In this document: one piece after another, positions 1-8,013 of the stretch | Position numbering within the stretch: position 1 is the stretch's first letter | Layout of the letters: each line of letters opens with the position of its first letter | Source: Hydrogenophilales bacterium | GTDB lineage: Bacteria > Pseudomonadota > Gammaproteobacteria > Burkholderiales > Thiobacillaceae | Reading direction: 5' to 3' | DNA: 64,000 nucleotides | Assembly (NCBI GenBank): GCA_023258975.1 | Contig: JAHFRD010000017.1 | Location: 1 to 64,000 of the forward strand | Translations under genes and position numbers: made by a program | Notes under the pieces: model-generated | The model's database searches: none | What the model saw: only the letters and a program-made list of their open reading frames with translations | What the model was told of the DNA's origin: nothing

Positions 1-1
1 A

Positions 2-253
2 TCCATTCAAGGCCGTCATGCAGGAGGGCGCGCCACGCAGCGTGGCGTTTCCGTAGAACGACTCGCCCTCGACGAATATGAGCTCGCCGCCCGCTGGGGC
101 TTGAGCGTGCGCACCATCCGTCGGTGGCGGCAGGAACACCTCGGCCCCGTGTTCTGCAAGCTCGGCGCCCGTGTCACCTACCTCATTTCCGAGATCGAAG
201 CCTTCGAGCAGCGTAACGCGCGCCACTCGACTTCGGCTCGGGCCTACGCGTGA
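2..253 (+). CDS. HTH DNA-binding protein, AlpA/excisionase-like (5' partial)
   Basis: The frame is open from base 2 to the TGA at 251-253 and is missing from the ORF track because its start lies outside the window. The visible 83 residues contain a winged or MerR-like helix-turn-helix (ELAARWGLSVRTIRRWRQEH) followed by a short beta segment (GARVTYLISEIEAFE), the layout of AlpA/excisionase-type phage proteins. No ATG or GTG lies in frame before the HTH. It ends 10 nt before the next gene, so it is probably the first visible gene of the early operon. Excisionase and transcription-factor roles cannot be told apart here. Confidence 0.7.
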   Translation, partial: SIQGRHAGGRATQRGVSVERLALDEYELAARWGLSVRTIRRWRQEHLGPVFCKLGARVTYLISEIEAFEQRNARHSTSARAYA

Positions 254-263
254 GGTGGCGGCC

Positions 264-749
264 ATGAGCGATTTCATCACCATCCCCGCTGACCTGACCG
301 AGATGTCCGTCAGTCAAATGGCATCCCTGACGCAACAACCGCTGTTCGAACTGGGCGAGTTCCTCGACACACTGGAAACCTCTCTCAAGCAGGTTCGGCA
401 GTGCTACCACGCGGCCCTGGAACAGCGCTATGCCGAGCAGGCGCAGCAAGCACGTCTGGCTGCCGGCAAGGACTTCGGTGTCGTCCACCTGGATGACGCC
501 GGCGTCCGGGTCACGGTCGACAGCCCCAAGCGCGTGTCCTGGAATCAGGCACAACTTGCAGAAACCGCGCGCCGCATCACCGCCTCCGGCGAGCGTGTCG
601 AGGACTACCTCGACATCGAGTTTTCCATCCCCGAGTCCCGCTTCAACAACTGGCCGCCCATCCTGCGCGAGCAGTTCGAGGCCGCGCGCACCATCAAGCC
701 GGGCAAGACCAGTTTCCGCCTGGCCCTGATTTCCGATCAAAGAGCCTGA
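264..749 (+). CDS. Phage early protein of unknown function (161 aa)
   Basis: The track ORF starts at 171, but the start at 264 (MSDFITIP) follows a GAGGTGG Shine-Dalgarno and clears the upstream HTH gene. The N-terminal 80 residues are mostly helical with many Gln and Ala residues. The C-terminal part (EDYLDIEFSIPESRFNNW) looks like a compact alpha/beta domain. There is no signal peptide or membrane segment. It sits 2 nt before the antirepressor gene. I do not recognise the family. Confidence 0.75.
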   Translation: MSDFITIPADLTEMSVSQMASLTQQPLFELGEFLDTLETSLKQVRQCYHAALEQRYAEQAQQARLAAGKDFGVVHLDDAGVRVTVDSPKRVSWNQAQLAETARRITASGERVEDYLDIEFSIPESRFNNWPPILREQFEAARTIKPGKTSFRLALISDQRA

Positions 750-751
750 AC

Positions 752-1513
752 ATGGCCAACATCATCCCCTTCGAGTTCGAAACTCAAGCAGTTCGTGTCA
801 GCCTTGATGACACCGGACAACCCTGGTTCAACGCCAACGATGTGTGTGAAGCATTGGAGATGGGCAATCCATCTCAAGCCATCAAATCGCACGTCGATAC
901 AGATGACCTCCAAAAACTGGAGGTCATCGACAACCTCGGCCGCGCCCAGCGCACCAACCACGTCAACGAATCCGGTCTGTATGCCCTGATCCTGGGCAGC
1001 ACCAAGGAAGCGGCGAAACGCTTCAAACGGTGGGTCACGAGTGACGTACTGCCATCCCTCCGCAAGACGGGCGCCTACGCCGTGCCGGGGTCGGTCGCCG
1101 CGCTGTCGTCCCCTACCCAGGATCGAGTTACCTCACTGCTGCTGATCGGCGAGGCGATTGCCAAGGTGCCAGGTGTAAAACCGGGTATCGCCATGGCGGC
1201 CACGCTGATCTGCATCCAGGAAAACACCGGCCTGGGCATGGAAACACTGCGCCGGGCATTGCCTCCAGCCAACGAACCGCTGGGCAGTCTCAATCCCACC
1301 CAACTCGGCGAGCAGATCGGCCTTCGCGCCCAGGCAGTCAACATGCGCCTGCGCGACATGGGCCTGCAGTTCAAGAACGACCGGGGCGAGTGGGAACTGA
1401 CCGAGCCTGGGCAGGCGCATGGTGAAGCGGTGCCGTACTCCCGACATGGTCATGCCGGCTACCAGATCCTCTGGAAATTCGAGGTGGTGGAACTGCTGAA
1501 GGAGGCTGTGTGA
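752..1513 (+). CDS. BRO-N domain antirepressor
   Basis: Residues 1-110 match the BRO-N/antirepressor fold: an N-terminal IPFEF strand, the WFNANDVCEALEMGNPSQAI segment, and the VNESGLYALILGS and AKRFKRWVTSDVLPSLRKTG segments typical of phage Ant proteins. The C-terminal half resembles a KilA-C/ANT-like DNA-binding tail (NPTQLGEQIGLRAQAVNMRL). In phages such proteins usually counteract a repressor or modulate early transcription. The stop overlaps the next start in TGATG, which indicates translational coupling. Confidence 0.85.
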   Translation: MANIIPFEFETQAVRVSLDDTGQPWFNANDVCEALEMGNPSQAIKSHVDTDDLQKLEVIDNLGRAQRTNHVNESGLYALILGSTKEAAKRFKRWVTSDVLPSLRKTGAYAVPGSVAALSSPTQDRVTSLLLIGEAIAKVPGVKPGIAMAATLICIQENTGLGMETLRRALPPANEPLGSLNPTQLGEQIGLRAQAVNMRLRDMGLQFKNDRGEWELTEPGQAHGEAVPYSRHGHAGYQILWKFEVVELLKEAV

Positions 1514-2325
1514 TGGCTCTCCCCATCATCAGCGCCGAACAGCGCCTGGCTGAGAAGCGCGGCGTCAAGATCACAGTCCTGGGGCGAGCCGGTATCGGCA
1601 AGACCACTCAACTCAAGACCCTGCCGGAAGCCTCCACTCTGTTCGTTGACTGCGAGAGCGGCGACCTCTCGGTGCAGGACTGGCACGGCGACACCCTGCG
1701 GCCCAAGACCTGGCCGGAGTTCCGCGACCTGGTCGTATTCCTGGCCGGTCCCAACCCCGCCCTGGTGAGCGAACAGCCATTCTCCCAGGCCCATTTCGAC
1801 CACGTCTGCGCGCAATACGGCGATCCCAAACAACTGGACCGCTACGACACCTACTTCGTCGACTCCATCACGGTGCTCTCCCGCCTGGCGCTGACTTGGG
1901 CGCGCGTGCAGCCGGCCGCCTTCTCGGAGCGCACCGGCAAGCCGGACAGCCGAGGGGCTTATGGATTGCTGGGGCAGGAAATGATCACCGCGCTCACCCA
2001 CTTACAGCACGCACGGGGCAAGAACGTGGTGTTCGTGGCCATCCTCGACGAGCGCATCGACGACTTCAACCGCAAGGTCTTCGTGCCCCAGATCGAGGGC
2101 AGCAAGACCGCCCTGGAACTGCCGGGCATCGTCGACCAGGTGGTCACGCTCTCCGAGCTCAAGACCGAGGACGGCAGTTCGTACCGCGCCTTCGTCTGCC
2201 AGACCGTCAACCCCTGGGGCTTCCCAGCCAAGGACCGCTCGGGTCGCCTCGACGTGGTCGAGGAGCCCGACCTGCTGAAACTCATCCGCAAGTGCGCCGG
2301 CGCCACCGCCGCCATCCATCAGTAA
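1513..2325 (+). CDS. Phage RecA-like NTPase (AAA_24-like)
   Basis: This 270-aa protein has a Walker A motif near residue 25 (GRAGIGKTTQL), an LFVDCESG strand and a Walker B-like TYFVDSI near residue 118. The layout is that of the phage nucleotide-binding family found next to ssDNA-binding and exonuclease genes. ATG at 1513 overlaps the upstream stop and follows an AAGGAGG site; the track start one codon earlier is a GTG. It probably assists replication or recombination, working with the proteins encoded at 2337 and 3416. Confidence 0.8.
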   Translation: MALPIISAEQRLAEKRGVKITVLGRAGIGKTTQLKTLPEASTLFVDCESGDLSVQDWHGDTLRPKTWPEFRDLVVFLAGPNPALVSEQPFSQAHFDHVCAQYGDPKQLDRYDTYFVDSITVLSRLALTWARVQPAAFSERTGKPDSRGAYGLLGQEMITALTHLQHARGKNVVFVAILDERIDDFNRKVFVPQIEGSKTALELPGIVDQVVTLSELKTEDGSSYRAFVCQTVNPWGFPAKDRSGRLDVVEEPDLLKLIRKCAGATAAIHQ

Positions 2326-2336
2326 AGGACACCATC

Positions 2337-2966
2337 ATGAGCAACTGGAACGATTTCAACGACGCCGAACAGCAGCCTTCCTTCGATTTGATCCCGAAGG
2401 GCACGGTGGTCAAGCTGCGCATGACCATCAAACCAGGTGGCCACGATAACCCCGAGATGGGCTGGACCGGCGGCTATGCCACCGAGAGCTTCGACACCGG
2501 CAGCGTCTATCTCGCCTGCGAGTTCGTAGTGCTGGAAGGCGAATACGCCAAGCGCAAGCTCTGGTCCAATATCGGTCTGCACTCGGCCAAGGGACCGGCC
2601 TGGGGCAACATGGGGCGCAGCTTCATCCGCGCTGTCCTCAACTCCGCTCGCGGCGTCTCTCCCCAGGACAACTCGCCGCAGGCCGCCGCCGCACGCCGAA
2701 TTCGTGACTTCAGCGACCTGGATGGCATCGAGTTCGTCGCGCGGGTGGACGTTGAGAAGGATACCAAGGGCGAGAACAAGAACGTCATCAAGCAGGCCAT
2801 CGAGCCGGATCACCCCGACTACGCCGCCGCGATGGGACGATCCAGTTACCCAGCATCGCACGCACAGTCGTATATGCCGCAACCAGCAGCCCCTGTGTCA
2901 CAGCCGGCTGCCCAGCCGCAGCAGCGCGCGCAGGCTCCCGTCACCAAGCCTGCCTGGGCGCAGTAA
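2337..2966 (+). CDS. Candidate phage ssDNA-binding protein (DUF669-like)
   Basis: The 209-aa reading frame starts at ATG 2337, 11 nt after the NTPase stop; the track ORF is extended upstream into a shadow frame. Residues 15-150 are a beta-rich domain (IPKGTVVKLRMTIK, YLACEFVVLEGEYAKRKLW) resembling DUF669-type proteins thought to substitute for SSB. The tail is rich in Pro, Gln and Ala, as SSB linkers are, and ends in PAWAQ. Its position between a RecA-like NTPase and an exonuclease fits a recombination or replication role. The function is inferred from layout and context. Confidence 0.6.
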   Translation: MSNWNDFNDAEQQPSFDLIPKGTVVKLRMTIKPGGHDNPEMGWTGGYATESFDTGSVYLACEFVVLEGEYAKRKLWSNIGLHSAKGPAWGNMGRSFIRAVLNSARGVSPQDNSPQAAAARRIRDFSDLDGIEFVARVDVEKDTKGENKNVIKQAIEPDHPDYAAAMGRSSYPASHAQSYMPQPAAPVSQPAAQPQQRAQAPVTKPAWAQ

Positions 2967-2978
2967 TGGGGAGGGCGA

Positions 2979-3416
2979 ATGCCATGCTGGATATGCAATC
3001 GCCCCGCGCGGGGCTTCGGCCATCTGGATACCCGGTTCAAACCCGGCGATCTCCGGTCCGCGCCGCTCGACTGGGTCTTCTGCTCGCGCCGGTGTCAGGA
3101 CGCCTTCCATGCGCTTTATGGGTTCTGGAAAGACAAGGCGCCTGCGCGGGAGGAGGCATTCATGGTTGACCCGACCGCAATGGAAACCACAGCCATGAAA
3201 GCCTGCCTGCGTCCCTTCGGGGAGGCCGCCGGTGAGATCGGCTTCGACAAACCCCTGGGCCACTACAGCGAGGCCGAGGCCTTGGCGGTGGTCAACGCCA
3301 TTGTCACCACCTACCTGGAAGTGATGACCAAGGCCCAGGCGCGCATCAACGCAAGTGCGCAGGAATCCGGTCCGTTCGCGGACTTGGCGGAAGACCTGCC
3401 GTGGGAGACGAAGTGA
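2979..3416 (+). CDS. Small zinc-binding phage protein (DUF6511-like)
   Basis: The 145-aa protein opens with a CWIC pair and continues to CSRRC near residue 35, a treble-clef or zinc-ribbon arrangement, followed by an acidic helical region. I recall this pattern from DUF6511 phage proteins located in early operons. The start at 2979 follows a GGGGAGGG site. The stop overlaps the next ATG in TGATG. The biochemical role is unknown; nucleic-acid or protein binding through the zinc site is an inference. Confidence 0.65.
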   Translation: MPCWICNRPARGFGHLDTRFKPGDLRSAPLDWVFCSRRCQDAFHALYGFWKDKAPAREEAFMVDPTAMETTAMKACLRPFGEAAGEIGFDKPLGHYSEAEALAVVNAIVTTYLEVMTKAQARINASAQESGPFADLAEDLPWETK

Positions 3417-4150
3417 TGCTGGATTTCAATTCCACTTCCTCCCTATCCGGGCAGATCACCACCCTGGTCAACGCCGGCATGCAGGCGAAGGCCCAGCAGC
3501 AGGAACGCCGCGCCTATCTCGGTGCGTCGCGCTTGGGCGTTGCCTGTGAGCGTGCTCTGCAATACGAGTACGCCGCCGCACCGGCGGACCCGGGCAAGGA
3601 GTTCTCTGGCCGCATCCTGCGCATCTTCGAGCGCGGCCACACCACCGAGTCACTGATGGTGGAGTGGCTGCGGCTCGCGGGATTCGAACTGCGCACCCAT
3701 GGCAAGGATGGTCAGCAGTTCGGCTTCAGCCAGCTCGATGGTCGGCTGCAAGGGCACGTTGACGGCGTCTTCGTCGGCGGCCCCGAGGGCTACGCCTATC
3801 CCTGTCTCTGGGAGATGAAGTGCCTCGGCGGCAAGTCGTGGCGCGAGGTGGAGAAGCGCAAGCTGGCTGTCGGCAAACCTGTCTACGCCGCCCAGGTCGC
3901 GCTCTATCAGGTCTATCTCGGACTGCATGAGCACCCGGCGCTGTTCACCGCGATCAACGCGGACACGATGGATATCTACGCCGAACTCGTGCCCTTCGAT
4001 GCTGCCCTGGCCCAGCGCATGTCGGACCGGGCGGTGAAGGTGATCACCGCCACCGATGCCGGCGACCAACTCCCCCGTATGACCACCGATCCGGCCCATG
4101 TGGAATGCCGCATGTGCGCCTGGTCCGACCGTTGTTGGAGACAACCATGA
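3416..4150 (+). CDS. PD-(D/E)XK exonuclease, Cas4/RecB-like
   Basis: The 244-aa protein carries the nuclease core GRLQGHVDGVF (Asp), CLWEMKCLGG (Glu-x-Lys) and YAAQVALYQVYLG (Gln-x3-Tyr). One cysteine early in the chain (GVACERALQYEY) and three near the C-terminus (ECRMCAWSDRCW) are placed like the iron-sulfur ligands of Cas4 and AddB nucleases. ATG 3416 overlaps the upstream stop. With the SSB-like and RecA-like neighbours it probably forms a phage recombination or end-processing set. Confidence 0.85.
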   Translation: MLDFNSTSSLSGQITTLVNAGMQAKAQQQERRAYLGASRLGVACERALQYEYAAAPADPGKEFSGRILRIFERGHTTESLMVEWLRLAGFELRTHGKDGQQFGFSQLDGRLQGHVDGVFVGGPEGYAYPCLWEMKCLGGKSWREVEKRKLAVGKPVYAAQVALYQVYLGLHEHPALFTAINADTMDIYAELVPFDAALAQRMSDRAVKVITATDAGDQLPRMTTDPAHVECRMCAWSDRCWRQP

Positions 4151-4386
4151 ACGAAAACCTGTCACCACAGGCAATGGAAAACGCCGAGGAACCCATGATC
4201 GACGCACGCCAGGCGAGTTACGCCTTGCGGCTTCCCTACTACTGGTTCGCCAATCCGAAGATGCGTTCGGCGAAGCGGATTCCTCACTATCAACTCTCGC
4301 GGCTGGTGCGTTTCCGGCTTTCCGAACTCGCAGTCTGGCATCGGCAGAACGCCAAGCGGCAAGGCGGGCAGGGAGGGGCTGCATGA
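4147..4386 (+). CDS. Small HTH-type phage protein
   Basis: The 79-aa protein starts at ATG 4147 inside the ATGA overlap with the exonuclease gene and ends in ATGA with the primase gene. The core (DARQASYALRLPYYWFANPKMRSAKRIPHYQLSRLVRFRLSELAVW, quoted as the region only) has the shape of an excisionase-like winged helix with the SxLVRF wing. The C-terminus is basic. A DNA-binding role is likely; the target is unknown. Confidence 0.65.
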   Translation: MNENLSPQAMENAEEPMIDARQASYALRLPYYWFANPKMRSAKRIPHYQLSRLVRFRLSELAVWHRQNAKRQGGQGGAA

Positions 4387-6674
4387 TTGATTTCAACGCC
4401 ATCCCGGAACCCGCTGAGCGCAATCTCGATGCCGAGCGCGAGGAGATTCGTGCCGCGCTTCTCGCGAATCTGGAGTCCGTGCTCTTCACTCTGTTCCCCG
4501 CCGGCAAGAAGCGGCGCGGCAAGTTCACCATCGGCGACATCCTGGGCAGTCCGGGCGACAGCCTGGAGATCATGCTGACCGGCGAGAAGGCCGGACTCTG
4601 GACGGACCGCGCCACCGGTGACGGCGGCGATGAATTCGACCTCATCGCACTCCACCACGGCTTCGACGCCCGCACGGATTTCTCCCGGGCGCTGATCATC
4701 ACGCGTGATCTGCTCGGGCGCACGCCGACCCGGTCGGTGCACAAAGCGCGCAAGCAGGCGCCGGTGGACGATCTTGGCCCTGCCACTGCCAAGTGGGACT
4801 ACCACGATGTGAACGGCAAGCTGATCGCGGTCGTCTATCGCTACGACCCGCCTGGAGGCAAGAAAGAGTTCCGCCCCTGGGACGCGAAACGCAAGAAGAT
4901 GGCCCCGCCCGAGCCGCGTCCGCTCTACAACCAGCCGGGCCTCGCAACAGCCGATAGCGTGGTACTGGTGGAAGGCGAGAAATGCGCGAAGGCGCTGATC
5001 GATGTCGGCATCTGCGCCACCACTGCCATGCACGGCGCGAATGCGCCGGTAGACAAAACCGACTGGTCACCACTCGCCGGCAAGGTGGTGCTGATCTGGC
5101 CAGACAAGGACAAGCCGGGTTGGACCTACGCCGAGGTGGCCTCGCAGGCCATCCTGGCGGCAGGGGCGACGTCCTGTCACATCCTGTTTCCTCCGGAAGA
5201 CAAACCGGAAGGATGGGATGCTGCGGACGCACTTGCCGAGGCCTTCGAGGTCTCAGCCTTCCTGGCCATCGGCCCATGCCTGCGCGTCCAGTCCATCGAG
5301 GAGGTCGAACCATCGGGGTCGGATCCCCACCCGGTGGATGAGCAGACAGTGTGGGGCACCGAGGACGCCCTGGCGCTCAATTTCACCCGCCGTTACCAGC
5401 GCGACTGGCGCTACATCGCCGTCTGGGGCAAGTGGCTGATGTGGGATGGCCAGCGCTGGCGGGCCGAGGAAACACTGGCCGCCACCCATCTCATCCGTCA
5501 GGTATGCCGACATGCCTCGGTCCAGGCGGACAATCCCAAGGTCGCGGCCAAACTCGCTGGAGCCAGCACTGTCGGCGGCGTGGAACGCCTGGCCAAATCC
5601 GACCGCAAACATGCCGCTACCAGCGATGAGTGGGATGCCGACCTCTGGCTGCTCAACACCCCCGGTGGCGTGGTGGACCTGCGCACCGGGCGCATGCGTC
5701 CCCATGAGCGCGACGACCGGATGACCAGGATCGCGTCGGCTACACCGCGAGGTGCTTGCCCGCACTGGCTCGCTTTCATCGATCAGGTCACCCAGGGCGA
5801 CAAGGCATTTGCCGACTACCTGCAGCGCTTCGCAGGGTATTGCCTGACTGGCAGCACGCAGGAGCATGCACTGTTCTTTCTCTATGGCACCGGGGCCAAC
5901 GGCAAGTCGGTGTTTGTGAACACGCTGTTCACCCTGCTTGGCGACTACGCGGCCAACGCACCCATGGACACCTTCATGGAATCGCGCGGCGATCGCCATC
6001 CAACCGACCTGGCCGGACTGCGGGGCGCCCGCTTTGTCGGTGCGACCGAAACCGAACAAGGCCGACGCTGGAACGAGTCGAAGATCAAGGAGATCACCGG
6101 CGGCGACCGGGTCTCGGCGCGTTTCATGCGCCAGGACTTTTTCACCTATCTGCCGCAGTTCAAGCTGGTCATCGCCGGCAATCACAAACCTGCGCTGCGC
6201 AACATCGATGAGGCGATGCGTCGGCGTCTGCATCTCATCCCGTTCACCCTGACCGTGCCACCTGAGAAGCGCGACAAATCGCTGTCCGCCAGACTGCTGC
6301 AGGAGCGTGACGGGATCCTTGCCTGGGCATTGCAGGGGTGTCTGGCCTGGCAACGGGATGGATTGAAGCCGCCCAAGTGCGTGGTGGACGCCACTGACGA
6401 GTATTTCGATGAGGAAGACACCATCGGCGAATTTCTCGAAGAGGAGTGCCAACTGCATTCCCAGGTCAGGGTATCCGTCGTGGATATCTTCGAGCGCTGG
6501 AAAAGCCGGGCGGACAAGCGGGGCGAGTACATCGGCACCAGCCGCTGGTTGGTGCAGCAGTTGGTGCGCCGGGGCTTCGAGCGAGGGCGAACGTCGACAG
6601 GCGCGAAGGCGCTCCTCGGCCTGTCGCTCAAGCCAACTGACTACGGTGAGCGTTTGCCCTACCGCGACGACTGA
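4383..6674 (+). CDS. Phage/plasmid primase-helicase (P4/D5 family)
   Basis: The 763-aa protein begins at ATG 4383, coupled to the upstream gene. A TOPRIM-like motif VVLVEGEKCAKAL lies near residue 192, followed by a LIWPDKDKPG acidic motif. A D5-N type region leads to the superfamily 3 helicase Walker A (GTGANGKSVF) near residue 500, then GARFVGATETEQG and KLVIAGNHKP. Together these match P4 alpha-like primase-helicases that start replication at an origin. The track version is extended by 95 residues through the preceding gene and should not be used. Confidence 0.93.
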   Translation: MIDFNAIPEPAERNLDAEREEIRAALLANLESVLFTLFPAGKKRRGKFTIGDILGSPGDSLEIMLTGEKAGLWTDRATGDGGDEFDLIALHHGFDARTDFSRALIITRDLLGRTPTRSVHKARKQAPVDDLGPATAKWDYHDVNGKLIAVVYRYDPPGGKKEFRPWDAKRKKMAPPEPRPLYNQPGLATADSVVLVEGEKCAKALIDVGICATTAMHGANAPVDKTDWSPLAGKVVLIWPDKDKPGWTYAEVASQAILAAGATSCHILFPPEDKPEGWDAADALAEAFEVSAFLAIGPCLRVQSIEEVEPSGSDPHPVDEQTVWGTEDALALNFTRRYQRDWRYIAVWGKWLMWDGQRWRAEETLAATHLIRQVCRHASVQADNPKVAAKLAGASTVGGVERLAKSDRKHAATSDEWDADLWLLNTPGGVVDLRTGRMRPHERDDRMTRIASATPRGACPHWLAFIDQVTQGDKAFADYLQRFAGYCLTGSTQEHALFFLYGTGANGKSVFVNTLFTLLGDYAANAPMDTFMESRGDRHPTDLAGLRGARFVGATETEQGRRWNESKIKEITGGDRVSARFMRQDFFTYLPQFKLVIAGNHKPALRNIDEAMRRRLHLIPFTLTVPPEKRDKSLSARLLQERDGILAWALQGCLAWQRDGLKPPKCVVDATDEYFDEEDTIGEFLEEECQLHSQVRVSVVDIFERWKSRADKRGEYIGTSRWLVQQLVRRGFERGRTSTGAKALLGLSLKPTDYGERLPYRDD

Positions 6675-6811
6675 CCGCTCCGGTCGCTTTTCAAGCCAAC
6701 GCAACTCACTGAATCCAAATGATTTGACCGAACTGTACTGACGCCAGGATTAACGCCTTACACGTACGCGCGCGTGGGAGTTAATCCGTGGAACAGTCAG
6801 GTTCGGTCAAA
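6675..6811. promoter_or_regulatory. Nested inverted repeat between primase and resolvase genes
   Basis: TTTGACCGAAC at 6723-6733 is perfectly complementary to GTTCGGTCAAA at 6801-6811. Inside it CTGAC (6738-6742) pairs with GTCAG (6796-6800), GGATTAAC (6747-6754) with GTTAATCC (6780-6787), and the centre holds the palindrome ACGCGCGCGT (6766-6775). The outer right arm touches the Shine-Dalgarno AAAGGAG of the resolvase gene. It could be a replication origin, a regulatory RNA hairpin or a protein-binding site. Confidence 0.75.
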
Positions 6812-6825
6812 AAGGAGTTTTGACC

Positions 6826-7293
6826 ATGACGACATGCATCCTCGCCCTGGACCTGGGCACACAGACCGGCTGGGCCATCCGTCTGAAAGACGGCCAGATC
6901 ATCAGCGACAGCGCCACCTTCAAGCCGCAACGCTTCGAAGGTGGCGGCATGCGCTACCTGCGTTTTCGCAAGTGGCTCACGGAGATCAAGCAATCCGGCG
7001 AAATCGATGCCATCTACTTCGAGGAGGTGCGTCGCCACATCGGCGTCGATGCCGCCCACGCCTACGGCGGCTTTATGGCCACCTTGACGTCCTGGTGCGA
7101 GCACCACCAGATTCCGTACCAGGGCGTGCCGGTGGGCACGATCAAGAAACACGCCACCGGCAAGGGCAACGCCAGCAAGGCCGAGATGGTCGCGGCAGCC
7201 ACCGCACGTGGACACACGCCGACTGACGACAACGAAGCCGATGCGCTTGCGTTGCTGCACTGGGCCATCGAAACGCAGGAGGTGGGCGCATGA
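6826..7293 (+). CDS. RuvC-like Holliday junction resolvase
   Basis: The 155-aa protein has the RNase H-fold start LALDLGTQTGWA with the first catalytic Asp, the central YFEEV acidic strand and the C-terminal DDNEADALAL motif. This is the layout of phage RuvC-like crossover junction nucleases. ATG 6826 has AAGGAG 8 nt upstream; the track start at 6820 is a TTG. It probably resolves branched replication or recombination intermediates before packaging. Confidence 0.87.
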   Translation: MTTCILALDLGTQTGWAIRLKDGQIISDSATFKPQRFEGGGMRYLRFRKWLTEIKQSGEIDAIYFEEVRRHIGVDAAHAYGGFMATLTSWCEHHQIPYQGVPVGTIKKHATGKGNASKAEMVAAATARGHTPTDDNEADALALLHWAIETQEVGA

Positions 7294-7493
7294 AAATCCC
7301 GGCAAACACCTATCGCTGCCCGCTCGGCCGCCTGCAGCCCCAGATCACCGATCTGGATGCAATGAAGCAATCCGGCTGGCGTGACCAGAAAATCCTGGTG
7401 GTCGCCGAAGCCGATGACCGACTGGACTTCGTCGAACGCGAATTCATCCGTCGCATCGGCGAGCGGCTTTATGGAGGAAAGCGTCATGGCTGA
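7290..7493 (+). CDS. Small phage protein of unknown function (67 aa)
   Basis: The start overlaps the resolvase stop in ATGA and follows a GAGGTGG site. The sequence has an N-terminal basic stretch with one Cys (TYRCPLGRLQPQ), then ILVVAEADDRLDFVEREFIRRIGERLYGG. The end overlaps the next gene by 8 nt. The family is not recognised, but coupling on both sides supports a real gene. Confidence 0.7.
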   Translation: MKIPANTYRCPLGRLQPQITDLDAMKQSGWRDQKILVVAEADDRLDFVEREFIRRIGERLYGGKRHG

Positions 7494-7863
7494 ATGGACG
7501 ATGGATGACGTCGCGGCACGGTTCTCCGAGGCGGCCGAGACGGGGCGGCGACTGCCACCCGTCAGGGTGCAGGGCTACTTCAACGTCTGGCCGGCCTTCG
7601 CACGCAAGGAGTGGGAAACTTTCTCGGCAGAGGATTACGAATACCGGCCCTTGCCACCTTCGCCAGAGTCCATCGACCGGATGATGGAGGCCATGCGCTG
7701 GGTGCAATGGCTGGAGGAGGAGCAACGCCACCTCATCTGGATGCGGGCCAAGCAGCGCGAGTGGAAGGACATCTGCCGGCGCATCGGCTGCGACCGCACA
7801 ACGGCATGGCGGCGGTGGCAGCGAGCGTTGGGCGTGGTAGTAGATCAACTCAATGGAGGCTAA
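7486..7863 (+). CDS. Phage HTH protein (DUF6362-like, sigma-70 region 4-like)
   Basis: ATG 7486 follows GGAGGAAA. The 125-aa protein ends in LIWMRAKQREWKDICRRIGCDRTTAWRRWQRAL, a helix-turn-helix resembling sigma region 4, and I recall the DUF6362 family having this form. It is the last gene of the early operon, the usual place for a late-gene activator. The activator role is an inference. Confidence 0.72.
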   Translation: MAEWTMDDVAARFSEAAETGRRLPPVRVQGYFNVWPAFARKEWETFSAEDYEYRPLPPSPESIDRMMEAMRWVQWLEEEQRHLIWMRAKQREWKDICRRIGCDRTTAWRRWQRALGVVVDQLNGG

Positions 7864-8013
7864 ATGTAACCAAGGGTCATAAAATTCTGGTCAAGAAATT
7901 CGACCATGGTTTATGATTTACTCACGACTCACCCTTTGACCGTCCGGTTTAGCCGGTATGCTCTTGGGGCGACAAGCCGCCTTCGGGCGGCTTTGTCATT
8001 TCTGGAGATGCTG
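7864..8013 (+). promoter_or_regulatory. Intergenic region with candidate promoter and hairpin
   Basis: The region has a TTTGAC (7935-7940) with TATGCT about 16 nt downstream, a possible promoter for the NYN gene. A strong GC hairpin (GCCGCC-TTCG-GGCGGC, 7975-7993, extended by GACAA/TTTGTC to 7971-7997) follows and looks like an intrinsic terminator with a weak T tract. The promoter call is weak. Confidence 0.45.

Noticed and set aside
4098-4382. 95-residue N-terminal extension of the primase in the ORF track
   Set aside because: It overlaps the exonuclease and HTH genes in another frame; ATG 4383 has the ATGA coupling used throughout the operon.
3650-5033. Long minus-strand ORFs (380 and 247 aa) over the exonuclease and primase genes
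   Set aside because: They are antisense shadows of GC-rich genes with low-complexity Arg/Ser/Gly content and no domain.
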